Notes: generated by a model not told the origin, from the letters alone. Positions 8,164-22,069 are shown, counted from the stretch's first letter. The stretch is 64,000 nucleotides of DNA from an uncultured Pelagibacteraceae bacterium (GCA_902597725.1 CACJYQ010000002.1:1-64000), one strand, 5' to 3'. Made by a program: numbers and translations.

Positions 8164-9113
8164 TATTCAATAACACGTATTGGTTTTCCATTTACACAAG
8201 CTTCAAGTGACTCGATCATTTGGCTGTAAAAAATTTGATAATTTTCGGCAGTTACATATCCAATATGAGGAGTTAATAATACATTTGGTAAAAATCTGAG
8301 TTTATTATTTTCAGATAAAGGTTCTTTTTCATAAACGTCTAGTCCAGCTCCAGCTATTTCATTTGTTGACAACGCAATTATTAAATCGTCCTCGCTTATG
8401 ATTGGTCCCCTTGAGGTATTAATTAAAAAAGCAGTTTTTTTCATTTTATCCATCTCTTTAATTGTAATACAGTCTTTGTATCTATCGCCACCTTGAACAT
8501 GTATAGATAAAAAATCTGAGTTCTTAATCAAATCTTCTTTGCTACAGGGTAAAACATCTAATTCTTTACAGGTATCTAAATTGAGATTTTCGCTCCATGC
8601 CATCACTTGCATACCAAATGCTTTTCCAATTTTAGCAACTTGCGACCCAATCTTTCCTAAACCAATCAAACCAAGAATTTTTCCCTTTAATTCTACTCCA
8701 ATAGTAGTCTGCCAATACCCTTGGTACATATTATCAATTTCTTCTTTCAAGTTTCTTGCTAATCCTAGGATTAATGCCCAAGTAAGCTCAGGAACAGAGT
8801 TTTGATTACTATCCGTACCACTAACAATTATATTTCTTTTTTTTGCAGCCTCTAGATCAATGGACTTATTTGTTAATCCGCTGGTAATTATAAATTTTAA
8901 TTTAGTTAAATTTTCAATTAAATTTTTTGTAATGGGAGTTCTTTCTCTCATTATTAATAATGCCTCAAAATCTGCTAGTTTATCTAGAGCATCTGCCTCA
9001 TCTTCAAAAGGCTCACTAAAAATTTTAATTTCGTACTTTCCTGCTAATTTTTCTAGATCAACAAATTGTTGAGATACATTTTGGTAATCGTCTAAAATAG
9101 CAACTTTAAGCAT
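8163..9113 (-). CDS. D-isomer-specific 2-hydroxyacid dehydrogenase family protein
   Basis: An NAD-dependent 2-hydroxyacid dehydrogenase (316 aa). It shows the Rossmann motif GLIGLGKIGSQVAK in the middle of the chain, catalytic Arg in NTSRGPIIS, Glu in LDVYEKEPL and His in TPHIGY. Family members include phosphoglycerate, glyoxylate and hydroxypyruvate dehydrogenases; this short version lacks an ACT domain, so it is not a classical SerA. It overlaps the EamA transporter gene by 8 bases and the deacetylase gene by one base. Confidence 0.88.
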   Translation of the reverse strand: MLKVAILDDYQNVSQQFVDLEKLAGKYEIKIFSEPFEDEADALDKLADFEALLIMRERTPITKNLIENLTKLKFIITSGLTNKSIDLEAAKKRNIIVSGTDSNQNSVPELTWALILGLARNLKEEIDNMYQGYWQTTIGVELKGKILGLIGLGKIGSQVAKIGKAFGMQVMAWSENLNLDTCKELDVLPCSKEDLIKNSDFLSIHVQGGDRYKDCITIKEMDKMKKTAFLINTSRGPIISEDDLIIALSTNEIAGAGLDVYEKEPLSENNKLRFLPNVLLTPHIGYVTAENYQIFYSQMIESLEACVNGKPIRVIE

Positions 9114-9999
9114 TTTTAATTTCCTTATTTGATAAGAATAAACCTAATATAATTAATATTGCTCCAATCAAGTGAAAAAATTTAAATTGTTCATTATAAA
9201 AAAGTATTGCCATTATGGTGCTAAACAACGGAATTAAAGATAAAAAGATGCCTGCTCTATTTGCTCCAATAATAGAAACAGCACCTGCCCAACAATAGTA
9301 AGATCCTATACTTGGAAAAAGAGCTAAAAATATCAAAGTGTAGACTATATTTATATCGAACTTAATTAATTCTCCATTAGAGTATTCATATAAAAATTGA
9401 GGCAAAACAGTTATCAAACCAAATGTACAAATAATATGAACCAAAGTTAATAAAGGAAGAGTAAATTTTTTTTTCTTTAAGAGAGTTGAATAAACTCCCC
9501 ACGTGATAACACCTCCTATCATTATCAAATCGCCTTTATTGAAATTTAGGGAAAACAAAATGTCTAACTTAAGTCTGGTGATAATCGCCAGAATACCACA
9601 CACTGAAATGATAAGCCCTAAAATTTGATATTTATTAGTTTGTTCAACTTTAAATAAAAAACAAAGTAAAATTATTATAGCTGGAATAGCCGTATTAAAA
9701 AGAGATGCGTTAATGACTTGGGTATGAATTAAAGATAAGTAAGTAAAAGAATTAAACAAACCAACACTTGTAAAACCTAAAAAAAATAACAAAGGTAAAT
9801 TATTTAAAATTGTATCTTTATATTTAATTATTTCTTTAAAAGTAAAAGGTAACAATATAATCCAAACAAGTAACCAACGATAAAATACTAAAGTTAGAGG
9901 AGGTATCTCAACCAAGAAAGCATACTTGCCAATCATAAAATTACCAGCCCAGAATAAAGTTGCGCATACCAGCATGATATATGCTTTGGTATTTTGCAT
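9106..9999 (-). CDS. EamA/DMT-superfamily transporter
   Basis: An inner-membrane drug/metabolite-type transporter (297 aa) with about ten transmembrane helices arranged as two EamA repeats. The first begins at AYIMLVCATLFWAGNFMIGK and the second around residues 155-285, with GVITWGVYSTLLKKK. Family members export amino acids, purines or other metabolites. The substrate is unknown; its position between a DadA-like oxidase and a hydroxyacid dehydrogenase suggests an amino- or organic-acid substrate. Confidence 0.87.
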   Translation of the reverse strand: MQNTKAYIMLVCATLFWAGNFMIGKYAFLVEIPPLTLVFYRWLLVWIILLPFTFKEIIKYKDTILNNLPLLFFLGFTSVGLFNSFTYLSLIHTQVINASLFNTAIPAIIILLCFLFKVEQTNKYQILGLIISVCGILAIITRLKLDILFSLNFNKGDLIMIGGVITWGVYSTLLKKKKFTLPLLTLVHIICTFGLITVLPQFLYEYSNGELIKFDINIVYTLIFLALFPSIGSYYCWAGAVSIIGANRAGIFLSLIPLFSTIMAILFYNEQFKFFHLIGAILIILGLFLSNKEIKNA

Positions 10000-10003
10000 T
10001 TTA

Positions 10004-11242
10004 CTAATTGAATCTTGTTGAGCTATAAGGGGCTAAATTTAAATTGGTGTTTTCTTTAGCTATCATTCCGGAGACAATCTTTCCAGATATTGGGCCTAAT
10101 GTCCATCCTAAATGATGGTGACCAAAACAATAGAATACATTTTTATGATTTTTTGACGGACCCATAACAGGTAAAAAGTCGGGTAATGTTGGTCTAAATC
10201 CTAACCATTCATCTTCATGATCGGGTAAATCTCCTAACATGTACTTAGCGTTATTAATCAAATTTTTAATACGAGATTTTGATAAAGGATTTTTTAATCC
10301 GCCAAACTCGACAGTGCCTACAACTCTTAATCCTTGTTCCATTGGAGTAATTCCAAATCCTCGATTTGAAAAAATAACTGGTCTTTGTAAAAGATGCTCA
10401 CAATCTTTAAAGTGAACATGATATCCACGCTCGGTATCTAAGGGTATTTTTTCATTTAAATTATCAGTTAATTTTTTTGAAAAGGCTCCACAGGCTACTA
10501 CCACTTTATCAAATAAAAATTTTTCAGACTCAGTTTTTAATATCGGTTGTTCACCTTGAAAGTCAATATTTTTAATATCCGTTTTTTTAAATTGCCCACC
10601 TTTTTTAAGAAACAAATCAAAAAATTTAAGCAGAATTTTTTTTGGGTTCCTTGCATGTCTTGCATAAGGATAATAAACACCAGCATGATAAAAAGGTTTT
10701 ATATTAGGTTCAAGATCATGAATTTCTTTTTTATTCACAAGTTGTTGCTGAACTCCTAGTTCCTTCCTAACATTAATCTCCAATTCCCTGCTCTTTAAAT
10801 CTTGATCATTCCAAATATATAAAATTCCTTTATTTTCAACCAAGCCCTCAATATCGACTTCATCAAATAATTCGTCATATGCTGGTAAAGCTAAATCTAA
10901 AATTTGATGCATATTTTTTGCAGTGTGCATCATTTTATTTTTTGTGGTGTTCAATATAAATTTCATAAACCATGGGATCATTTTTGGAACATAATTCCAT
11001 TTAAGAGCTAGAGGTCCTGTTGAGCTCATTAACATTGCAGGAACATCCAGTAAAACGTCAGTTCTATTTAAAGATAATGAAGCATAGGGAGAAAAATGAC
11101 CAGCGTTTCCATAGGATGCTACAGGGCTTCCTGGATTTTCTCTATCAAATATCGTTACATCAAAACCTTTTTTCTGCAAAAATAAAGCATTAGAAATACC
11201 TTGAATACCAGCTCCTACTATACCTATCTTAAGTTTATTCAT
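10004..11242 (-). CDS. FAD-dependent D-amino-acid dehydrogenase-like oxidoreductase
   Basis: A DAO-family flavoenzyme (412 aa) most like DadA, which oxidises D-amino acids to 2-oxoacids at the membrane. The N-terminal FAD loop is KIGIVGAGIQGISNALFLQK, followed by FDRENPGSPVASYGNAGHFSP, which matches the DadA SxxNAG region. Near the C-terminus, GFRPTLPDFLPVMGPS is also typical. It is the first gene of a compact operon continuing with an exporter and a 2-hydroxyacid dehydrogenase. It could act on another amine such as hydroxyproline, so no symbol is assigned. Confidence 0.82.
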   Translation of the reverse strand: MNKLKIGIVGAGIQGISNALFLQKKGFDVTIFDRENPGSPVASYGNAGHFSPYASLSLNRTDVLLDVPAMLMSSTGPLALKWNYVPKMIPWFMKFILNTTKNKMMHTAKNMHQILDLALPAYDELFDEVDIEGLVENKGILYIWNDQDLKSRELEINVRKELGVQQQLVNKKEIHDLEPNIKPFYHAGVYYPYARHARNPKKILLKFFDLFLKKGGQFKKTDIKNIDFQGEQPILKTESEKFLFDKVVVACGAFSKKLTDNLNEKIPLDTERGYHVHFKDCEHLLQRPVIFSNRGFGITPMEQGLRVVGTVEFGGLKNPLSKSRIKNLINNAKYMLGDLPDHEDEWLGFRPTLPDFLPVMGPSKNHKNVFYCFGHHHLGWTLGPISGKIVSGMIAKENTNLNLAPYSSTRFN

Positions 11243-11292
11243 CAGAAGACTATATAATGAAATATTAATTAAGATTAAGCGACAAATTATAC

Positions 11293-12417
11293 TTATGCAA
11301 TGGATTGTTGACTATGAGTTTTAGCGCTCATCACAATTCCAAATCCTATCATCGTGGCTAACATTGATGAACCACCATATGACATTATTGGTAATGGTGA
11401 ACCTACAATAGGAAGCAAACCAAGAACCATGCTCATATTAATTACAACGTATATAAAAATTGAGGTTCCAAAGCTATAACAAAATAATTTTGCAAAATAG
11501 CTTCTTGAAAGTGCGCCTATTCTTATAACTCGGTAAATTATAATCGCATAAATTAAAAGTAATAAAACTGATCCAATAAAACCAAATTCTTCAGAATAAA
11601 GTGTAAATATAAAATCTGTGTGTTTTTCTGGTAGAAATTCTAGATAACTTTGTGTTCCTTTTAGAAAACCTTTGCCAGTAATACCGCCTGATCCTACAGC
11701 TATTTTAGATTGAATAATCTGATAACCAGCACCTAAGGGATCTCTATCTGGATTAAGAAAAGTTAGTACTCTTAGCTTTTGATAAGGTTTTAAAAATGAA
11801 ATGATAATCGGCAATGATATTATTGATAATAAACAAGAATAAAAAAAATATTTATGGTTTAATCCAGCAAACCACAAAACAACGATTCCGCTGATTGCAA
11901 TCAATAATGAGGTACCCAAATCTGGTTGTATCATTACTAAACTCATTGGAACGAAAATAACTATTAATGAAAAACAAATTGCATAAAATGAATTTACATG
12001 TTGTGTCTTCATTCTATGAAAATATTTTGCTAAAAATAAAATGATAAAAATTTTCATCAACTCAGATGGCTGGAGATTTAAAAAATATAAATCAATCCAC
12101 CTTTTTGATCCCGATGCTGTAATACCAAAATTTACAGTCCAAACTAACATCCCTAGAATGATTGCATATGAAAAATAACCAAGAGAAAACCAAAATTTTA
12201 TGTTTATAAATGAAATCACAATCATCATTGAAAAGAAAACTATAAATTTAATAAAGTGACTTCTTGTGTGAAATAAGATTTCTCCCCCATCAGTTGAGTA
12301 CATTGTTGCAAGACTAATAAATCCTAAAATTAGCAAACAAGTCAAAAGTACATAATCTAGATTTCCAAATTTTTGGAAAAAACCATTTTTGTTATTAAAT
12401 CTTCTGTATTGGTACAT
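11293..12417 (-). CDS. rodA: Rod-shape peptidoglycan glycosyltransferase RodA
   Basis: SEDS-family polytopic membrane protein (374 aa) that polymerises lipid II during cell elongation together with PBP2. Visible family marks are GSKRWIDL, QPSELMKI, QPDLGTSL and the C-terminal PLPIMSYGGSSM. The start ATG overlaps the mrdA stop as TAATG, so PBP2 and RodA are translationally linked, which fits their one-to-one complex. It closes the mreBCD-mrdA-rodA series. The second SEDS protein of the window, at 45395, lies in the division cluster and is FtsW. Confidence 0.95.
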   Translation of the reverse strand: MYQYRRFNNKNGFFQKFGNLDYVLLTCLLILGFISLATMYSTDGGEILFHTRSHFIKFIVFFSMMIVISFINIKFWFSLGYFSYAIILGMLVWTVNFGITASGSKRWIDLYFLNLQPSELMKIFIILFLAKYFHRMKTQHVNSFYAICFSLIVIFVPMSLVMIQPDLGTSLLIAISGIVVLWFAGLNHKYFFYSCLLSIISLPIIISFLKPYQKLRVLTFLNPDRDPLGAGYQIIQSKIAVGSGGITGKGFLKGTQSYLEFLPEKHTDFIFTLYSEEFGFIGSVLLLLIYAIIIYRVIRIGALSRSYFAKLFCYSFGTSIFIYVVINMSMVLGLLPIVGSPLPIMSYGGSSMLATMIGFGIVMSAKTHSQQSIA

Positions 12418-14297
12418 TAAATATCCAAATATTTTTTGTTGTCGTAATTTTTTCTTATTTCATGTCTATCAACAATTAATTTAAATAATTCTTTTGCTAA
12501 TGGAGCTGCAACAGTTCCCCCTGAACCACCATGTTCTATAATTATGCTAAGCGCATACCTTGGGCTTTTATAAGGCCCAAATGCTACATATAAAGCATGA
12601 TCTCTCTCTTCATAAGGAATTTGAAATGTTTTAAGATCTAACTCACGATCTTGTTCAGTTATTTTCTTGACCTGTGAAGTTCCGGTTTTTCCAGCAAATC
12701 GATATTTAGGATCATCCAAACGAGATCTGTATGAAGTTCCTCTCACTTCATTTGTAGAACTAAACATGGCATCTTGAACAATCTTAATATTTCGAGACTT
12801 TTTATATAATGGCGTAAACTTATCTGCATATTGATTGTCATCATTTGCCACTATTTTAGGATAAATTTTGTATCCACCATTAGCTATTTGAGCAGTCATC
12901 AAACATAATTGTATTGGAGTTGTTTGAATAAATCCTTGACCAATACCAGTAATTATTGTTTCACCAAGCACCCAATTTCTTCCTAATGCATTTTTTTTCC
13001 ATTCTGTATTAGGAACTAAACCCTTCTTTTCATTATCGAATACATCTTTAAAAACTTTCTGCCCCAATCCAAATTTTTTTGCAGTAACACTCAATCGATC
13101 TACACCTAATCGCCTTGCGACTTCATAAAAATATGTATCACAAGATTGCTTCATCGCTTCTCTTAAGTTTACAAATCCATGTCCTTCTTTTTTCCAACAA
13201 TGATAAGTTTGTCCGTACAATTCTAATGGATTTTTGTGTCCTCTACATTGAACAGTAAAATCTGGTTTGATAATTTCATTTTCTAAAGCAGATAATGCAA
13301 CTATAGGTTTTATAGTTGATCCTGGTGAGTAATTTCCTGATAGTGATTTATTTACTAAAGGTTTCATTGGATTGTTTCTTATCAGTTGCCACTCATCTTG
13401 ACTTATTCCAAAGACAAAAGAGTTGGGATCAAAGGACGGGGAAGAATGCATTGCAATAATTGCACCTGTATAAATATCCATTACGCATATCGATCCAGCT
13501 TTTTCTTTAAGTAAATCATTACTTAATTCTTGAATTTTTGTATCTATTGTAAGTTTGATTGTTTCTCCCTTATCCCCTTTTTGAAATGCTAATTGACTAA
13601 TCCTTCTACCATAAGCATTAACCTCATATCGCTCCACAGAATTTGATCCAATTAATTTCTGTTCAAATGATTTTTCTAAACCTGTTTTTCCAACTTTTAA
13701 TCCAGGTACAAATTTTTCTTTTATATTTTCATTTGTTAAAAGGTCATTTTCATTAGCCTGGCTAACATAACCCAAAACATGAGTAAAATTTTCTTTATAC
13801 GGGTAATCTCTTGATATTGAAATGACTGGTTTAACACCATTAAGATCATAAAGATGATTATTAATCTTAGAAAATTTTTCCCAACTTAAATTATCTGCTA
13901 CAATTAATGTTTCCCAAGGTTTTATTTCATTCTTTTTTTTTAAAATTTTTTTAAATTGTTTATCACTTAATTCCAATAATTCTTTCACACGATAAATTAC
14001 ATATCTAAAATCCTCCACCTCCTCTGGTATAATATGGAGTTGGTAAGCCTCAAAGTTTCCAGCAATCGTGTTTCCAAAATAATCTTGAAATTCTCCTCTA
14101 ATAGGGGGTAATTTCCATTCTCGAATTCTATTTTTATCAGATAGTGTTAAGTATTTTTTATTCTCTTTAACTTGTAAAAAAAATAATCTACTAACTATTC
14201 CACCTAGAATGATAATTTTAGCTGTCGCAAGAATAAACATTCTTCGGTTTAATGAATTTAACTTAGTTGCACTGTCACTTATATTAGTATTAATCAT
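12417..14297 (-). CDS. mrdA: Penicillin-binding protein 2, elongation transpeptidase
   Basis: Class B penicillin-binding protein (626 aa) that crosslinks side-wall peptidoglycan. It has a single membrane anchor near residues 22-42, a PBP dimerisation domain and a C-terminal transpeptidase domain. The active-site motifs are Ser327-Thr-Ile-Lys330, SCD in KQSCDTYF, and KTGT in FAGKTGTSQ. It overlaps mreD by 8 bases and rodA by one. The order mreB-mreC-mreD-mrdA-rodA is the standard elongasome cluster. Confidence 0.95.
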   Translation of the reverse strand: MINTNISDSATKLNSLNRRMFILATAKIIILGGIVSRLFFLQVKENKKYLTLSDKNRIREWKLPPIRGEFQDYFGNTIAGNFEAYQLHIIPEEVEDFRYVIYRVKELLELSDKQFKKILKKKNEIKPWETLIVADNLSWEKFSKINNHLYDLNGVKPVISISRDYPYKENFTHVLGYVSQANENDLLTNENIKEKFVPGLKVGKTGLEKSFEQKLIGSNSVERYEVNAYGRRISQLAFQKGDKGETIKLTIDTKIQELSNDLLKEKAGSICVMDIYTGAIIAMHSSPSFDPNSFVFGISQDEWQLIRNNPMKPLVNKSLSGNYSPGSTIKPIVALSALENEIIKPDFTVQCRGHKNPLELYGQTYHCWKKEGHGFVNLREAMKQSCDTYFYEVARRLGVDRLSVTAKKFGLGQKVFKDVFDNEKKGLVPNTEWKKNALGRNWVLGETIITGIGQGFIQTTPIQLCLMTAQIANGGYKIYPKIVANDDNQYADKFTPLYKKSRNIKIVQDAMFSSTNEVRGTSYRSRLDDPKYRFAGKTGTSQVKKITEQDRELDLKTFQIPYEERDHALYVAFGPYKSPRYALSIIIEHGGSGGTVAAPLAKELFKLIVDRHEIRKNYDNKKYLDI

Positions 14298-14796
14298 CTA
14301 AACTTTTTAAATACCTCTTAAAAAATATTGAAAATATTATGTAAAATAAAAAAGTAAAAAAATTGTTCACAATAAAAAGTGTAATATCCAATTCATAAGA
14401 AAAAAACAAAAATAAAACTGAAAAATTTATTGAATTTATCAAACTAATGATAAACAAAAAATAGAACCAATCTTTTATTAAATTTGGACTAATTGTTATA
14501 TTTCTTAGGTAAGTGGCAAATATACAAATTAAGATATATGACATAGAACTTATACCTAAAGGTAAACCCACAACAGTATCATTAAATAACCCTGCTAAAA
14601 AAACTAAAAAATAATCAAATCTCTGATATGCTTTTAAAGCAAAATAAAAAATTAATATAAATGGAAAATTAAATGAAAAATAATCAATGTTTAAATAATT
14701 AAAATCGAATTCATTAAACACAGATATGAACAAAGCCAGTATTGGTAACCAAGTATATATCTTGTAAAGTAAATTTTTCTTTTGAAATCTAATCAC
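14290..14796 (-). CDS. mreD: Rod-shape-determining protein MreD
   Basis: Small integral membrane protein (168 aa) with about five hydrophobic segments and very few conserved residues, as is usual for MreD. The assignment rests on size, topology, the segment LAGLFNDTVVGLPLGISSM, which matches the family's conserved D(x)xxGxPLG region, and its position between mreC and mrdA. It overlaps both neighbours by 8 bases. MreD links MreC to the elongation machinery. Confidence 0.88.
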   Translation of the reverse strand: MIRFQKKNLLYKIYTWLPILALFISVFNEFDFNYLNIDYFSFNFPFILIFYFALKAYQRFDYFLVFLAGLFNDTVVGLPLGISSMSYILICIFATYLRNITISPNLIKDWFYFLFIISLINSINFSVLFLFFSYELDITLFIVNNFFTFLFYIIFSIFFKRYLKSLDD

Positions 14797-16009
14797 TTAT
14801 CTTTCCTTTTCGCATTATGCATTCTTTGTATTCTGGAGTGCCTACTTTAAAACCAGTACTAAAAAGTTTTTTTGATTGGCACTTTGAGCTATAGATCAAA
14901 TTTAATCTTAAAAATTCCAGCTCTTCTTGATCTAAATCATGTTGTTTTATAACGTTTTTTTGAAAATTATTTTCTACTTTTAATATCTCAATTTGTTTAT
15001 TTAATTCGTTGGTTAAATTATTTAATTTTTTATTTTCCTCTAAAAATTTAGTGTTACTATCTTCTAAAATTTGCAATTCGTCACTTATCAAATTTAATTT
15101 TATTTGCTCTGTATTAGAAGATACTTTCTTTTGATTGTTATCCTCAGTCTCAACAGTTGTTGGTATTAACTCATCAATCTCTGCAAAAACATATTTTAAT
15201 TGGGTGAAATCACTGTAAAAATTAATCAAAATTTTTTCGTTTTCATTTCTCAAATCAATTGTTCCTACAGGAATTCCGCTTTTGAATATTGAGCCAGTCC
15301 CTGATGTATATGCGATTCCTTTATCATCGATTTTGTTTATTAAATCATTTTTAATATATTTAATTTCTCCTTTTTTATCTCCATTACCAACAACAATTGC
15401 TTGAACATTTCCAGGTGTTATAGAAACTGGTATATTTGAATTTAAATCAGTTAATAATAATACTCTTGAATTAGTGTAATTTACTTCAATGACCCGTCCC
15501 ACAAGGTAGCTTCGATCATAAATATTTGTTCCTATCTTTATTTTTTCCTTACTTCCTTTATTAATTATTATTGATCTTAAGAAAGGGCTTTCATGATCAA
15601 CGATTACTTTTGCTAAAATCTTATTTGAAGTAATTGTATAACCATCAATAAGGCTTTTGAGCTCTTCATTTTCACTTTTAATAATTTTTGTTGAAATATT
15701 TTCAGATTTTAACTGATCTAATTCCTCTTTGTTTTGTTTGTATTCTTTATAAAAATTAGTGTACTCATTTAAATTAAGATAAGAGGATTTGATTAAATTT
15801 TCTGGGATCGAAACTATAAATGAAGATCGATAAACAATTTCTTTTATTACTGACTTTGTTATTGTTATCGCTTTAAAATTAAAACTAGATAAAACAATTA
15901 TAACAATTGAAAAAAAAACTAATGTTAATAGAGAAAATTTTTGTTTAGTGCTTTTTTTTAAAAAAGCAGATCTAATTGCTATTATAAAATCATCTCTGCT
16001 TTCGGCCAT
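14789..16009 (-). CDS. mreC: Rod-shape-determining protein MreC
   Basis: Bitopic membrane protein (406 aa). Its membrane anchor lies near residues 24-46, followed by a coiled coil (about 88-115), the beta-rich MreC domain with VGRVIEVNYTNSRVLLLTDLNS, and a long C-terminal coiled coil (about 300-350). That second coil and a tail with two cysteines make it longer than many MreC proteins. MreC scaffolds PBP2-RodA in the periplasm. It lies five bases downstream of mreB. Confidence 0.92.
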   Translation of the reverse strand: MAESRDDFIIAIRSAFLKKSTKQKFSLLTLVFFSIVIIVLSSFNFKAITITKSVIKEIVYRSSFIVSIPENLIKSSYLNLNEYTNFYKEYKQNKEELDQLKSENISTKIIKSENEELKSLIDGYTITSNKILAKVIVDHESPFLRSIIINKGSKEKIKIGTNIYDRSYLVGRVIEVNYTNSRVLLLTDLNSNIPVSITPGNVQAIVVGNGDKKGEIKYIKNDLINKIDDKGIAYTSGTGSIFKSGIPVGTIDLRNENEKILINFYSDFTQLKYVFAEIDELIPTTVETEDNNQKKVSSNTEQIKLNLISDELQILEDSNTKFLEENKKLNNLTNELNKQIEILKVENNFQKNVIKQHDLDQEELEFLRLNLIYSSKCQSKKLFSTGFKVGTPEYKECIMRKGKISD

Positions 16010-16014
16010 TTTTC

Positions 16015-18626
<2,612 letters not shown>

Positions 18627-18711
18627 ATAAATATTTTTAGTGTTCGAAATATACAACCTATCGTTTAGATTGCAAAATAAAATAATTATTTTAGCCCAAT
18701 TTAATCAATAT

Positions 18712-19746
<1,035 letters not shown>

Positions 19747-19754
19747 TTATAAAT

Positions 19755-20303
19755 TTATTTAAATGTTTCAGCACCCCTGGTCATGGCTATTGCCCCAGTT
19801 CTTGAGGTGCTTGTAAGACCATAGGGTTTTAATTTTTTTCCCATTTTATCGATTTCTCTTCTCAAGGCAGTTATTTGCACTACCACTGATTTATCTGTTT
19901 TATCTAAAATTACAGGATTAAATTTTTTACATTCCTTGAGACACTTTTCTATTTTTTTTTTATGTGCAACAATTTTAAGTAATGCCATCTCTTTAAATAT
20001 AACTTTTTTATCCTCTCTTTTAAAATCTGCAACTTTATGAACTGGAACTAGTTTTTTTAACTGAAGTTTTATTTGATCAATAACTTGTGGTGTTCCTGTT
20101 GTTACTATTGTTATTCTTGAAATATTTTTTGCTGCATCAACTTCTGCAACTGCTAAAGACTCTATATTGTAACCTCTTCCTGAAAATAAACCAACTACCC
20201 TCGCTAATACTCCAGACTCATTGTCAACCCAAACAACAAATATATGAGTATCTAATTTTCCTTTTTTAGTGGGTATACTGTATGCTGATTTTGGAGATGA
20301 CAT
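19755..20303 (-). CDS. ilvH: Acetolactate synthase small (regulatory) subunit
   Basis: Regulatory subunit (182 aa) that confers valine feedback sensitivity on acetolactate synthase. The N-terminal ACT domain reads THIFVVWVDNESGVLARVVG and GRGYNIESLAV, and the C-terminal ALS_ss domain follows. Its start overlaps the large-subunit stop (TAATG), which suits stoichiometric assembly of the holoenzyme. Confidence 0.96.
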   Translation of the reverse strand: MSSPKSAYSIPTKKGKLDTHIFVVWVDNESGVLARVVGLFSGRGYNIESLAVAEVDAAKNISRITIVTTGTPQVIDQIKLQLKKLVPVHKVADFKREDKKVIFKEMALLKIVAHKKKIEKCLKECKKFNPVILDKTDKSVVVQITALRREIDKMGKKLKPYGLTSTSRTGAIAMTRGAETFK

Positions 20304-22069
20304 TAAACTAATGATTTCCCTTTACCAGTAATCTTATTTTCCTCTTTATCATTCGGACCTAAAATCATCTGATTATGAGGCTTTCCAGATGGTATCATAG
20401 GAAAACAATTTTCATTAGGATCTACATGACAATCAAATATTACAGGACCTTTATAATCGATCATCTCTTTAATTTTATCATCTAATTCAAGAGGATTATC
20501 AGCCTTGATACCTTTACATCCATAAGCCTCAGCTAATTTTACAAAATCAGGTAAAGCTTCAGAATAACTTTCTGAATAATTTTTTTCATGAAGAAGTTCT
20601 TGCCATTGCCTAACCATACCCATGTATTGGTTGTTCAAGATGAATATCTTAATAGGTAAATTATATTGAACTGCTGTAGACATTTCTTGCATTGTCATTA
20701 ATACTGATGCCTCTCCAGCAATATCAATAACGAGTTTATCTGGATGAGCAATTTGAACACCTACTGCAGCTGGAAGTCCATATCCCATTGTTCCAAGACC
20801 ACCTGATGTCATCCATCTATTAGGTTTATTAAATTTATAATGTTGTGCAGCCCACATTTGATGCTGGCCAACCTCAGTTGTGATAAATGTATCTTGATTT
20901 TTTGTTAACTCATATAATCTTTTTACAGCATATTGAGGCTTTATTTCTTTATCACTATTAATAAAACCTAATGAGTCCTTCGTTCTCCATTTTTGAATTT
21001 GTTCCCACCACTTTGAAATTTTTTGTTTATTCGAATTTTTTAATCCATTTTGTTTTTTATTTATTTTTTTTACAGCTGATTTTATGACTTCATTAACATC
21101 TCCAACTATTGCAAGATCTACTTTTATTATTTTATTTATTGACGATGGATCAATATCAATATGAATTTTTTTTGATTTTGGTGAAAACTCATCTATCTTA
21201 CCAGTTATTCTATCATCAAATCTTGCGCCAATATTAATTAATAAGTCACAATCATGCATCGCATTGTTTGCTTCATAAGTTCCATGCATACCTAACATTC
21301 CGATAAATTGATTATCATCTCCTGGAAATGCACCTAAACCTTGCAAAGTTGATGTGATTGGAAAACCAATTAATCTTACAAACTCTTTTAAAGTTTCACT
21401 AGCTTGAGGGCCCGAATTTATTACCCCACCTCCGGTATAAACAACTGGTTTTTTTGCTTTTGAAATTAAATCAATCAATTGATCAATTTCATTTTGAGAA
21501 AACTTATTGTGTAATTTTCCATTTAGTTTTTTTTCCTTTTTAAATTTTGTATATTTAGTTTTCGCAAACTGAATATCTTTGGGAATATCTATTAACACAG
21601 GTCCAGGTCTTCCTGTTGTTGCAACTTTGAAAGCCTCATGCATAACTTTTGATAAGTCTTTAATGTCTTTAACTAACCAATTATGTTTCGTACAAGGTCT
21701 GGTAATTCCTGTTGTATCACACTCTTGAAATGCATCAGTGCCTATTAAGTGAGTGGGTACTTGACCAGAGATACAAACTAAGGGAACAGAGTCCATATAC
21801 GCATCCGTCAATGCAGTAACAACATTAGTAGCACCTGGTCCAGATGTTACTAAAACTACTCCAGGCTTACCTGATGATCTTGCATATCCTTCTGCAGCGT
21901 GACCTGCTCCTTGCTCATGTCTTACAAGTATATGCTTGATTGATGAATGATTTTTAAGTTCATCATAAATTGGTAAAACTGCACCACCTGGATAACCAAA
22001 AATATATTCAACCTTTTGATCTTCAAGACATTTAAATACAATTTCTGCTCCGGTATATAATTTAGACAT
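20303..22069 (-). CDS. ilvI: Acetolactate synthase large (catalytic) subunit
   Basis: Thiamine-diphosphate enzyme (588 aa) making acetolactate or acetohydroxybutyrate. It has the three TPP-enzyme domains: N-terminal FGYPGGAVLPIYDEL with catalytic Glu in RHEQGAGHAAEGYAR, the central FAD-associated domain, and the C-terminal ThDP site GLGTMGYGLPAAVG with the metal motif starting at DIAGEAS and ending NNQYMGMV. The usual GDG of that motif reads AGEAS here, as in other ALS proteins with GDAS/GEAS variants. It heads the ilvI-ilvH-ilvC-leuA block. Confidence 0.95.
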   Translation of the reverse strand: MSKLYTGAEIVFKCLEDQKVEYIFGYPGGAVLPIYDELKNHSSIKHILVRHEQGAGHAAEGYARSSGKPGVVLVTSGPGATNVVTALTDAYMDSVPLVCISGQVPTHLIGTDAFQECDTTGITRPCTKHNWLVKDIKDLSKVMHEAFKVATTGRPGPVLIDIPKDIQFAKTKYTKFKKEKKLNGKLHNKFSQNEIDQLIDLISKAKKPVVYTGGGVINSGPQASETLKEFVRLIGFPITSTLQGLGAFPGDDNQFIGMLGMHGTYEANNAMHDCDLLINIGARFDDRITGKIDEFSPKSKKIHIDIDPSSINKIIKVDLAIVGDVNEVIKSAVKKINKKQNGLKNSNKQKISKWWEQIQKWRTKDSLGFINSDKEIKPQYAVKRLYELTKNQDTFITTEVGQHQMWAAQHYKFNKPNRWMTSGGLGTMGYGLPAAVGVQIAHPDKLVIDIAGEASVLMTMQEMSTAVQYNLPIKIFILNNQYMGMVRQWQELLHEKNYSESYSEALPDFVKLAEAYGCKGIKADNPLELDDKIKEMIDYKGPVIFDCHVDPNENCFPMIPSGKPHNQMILGPNDKEENKITGKGKSLV

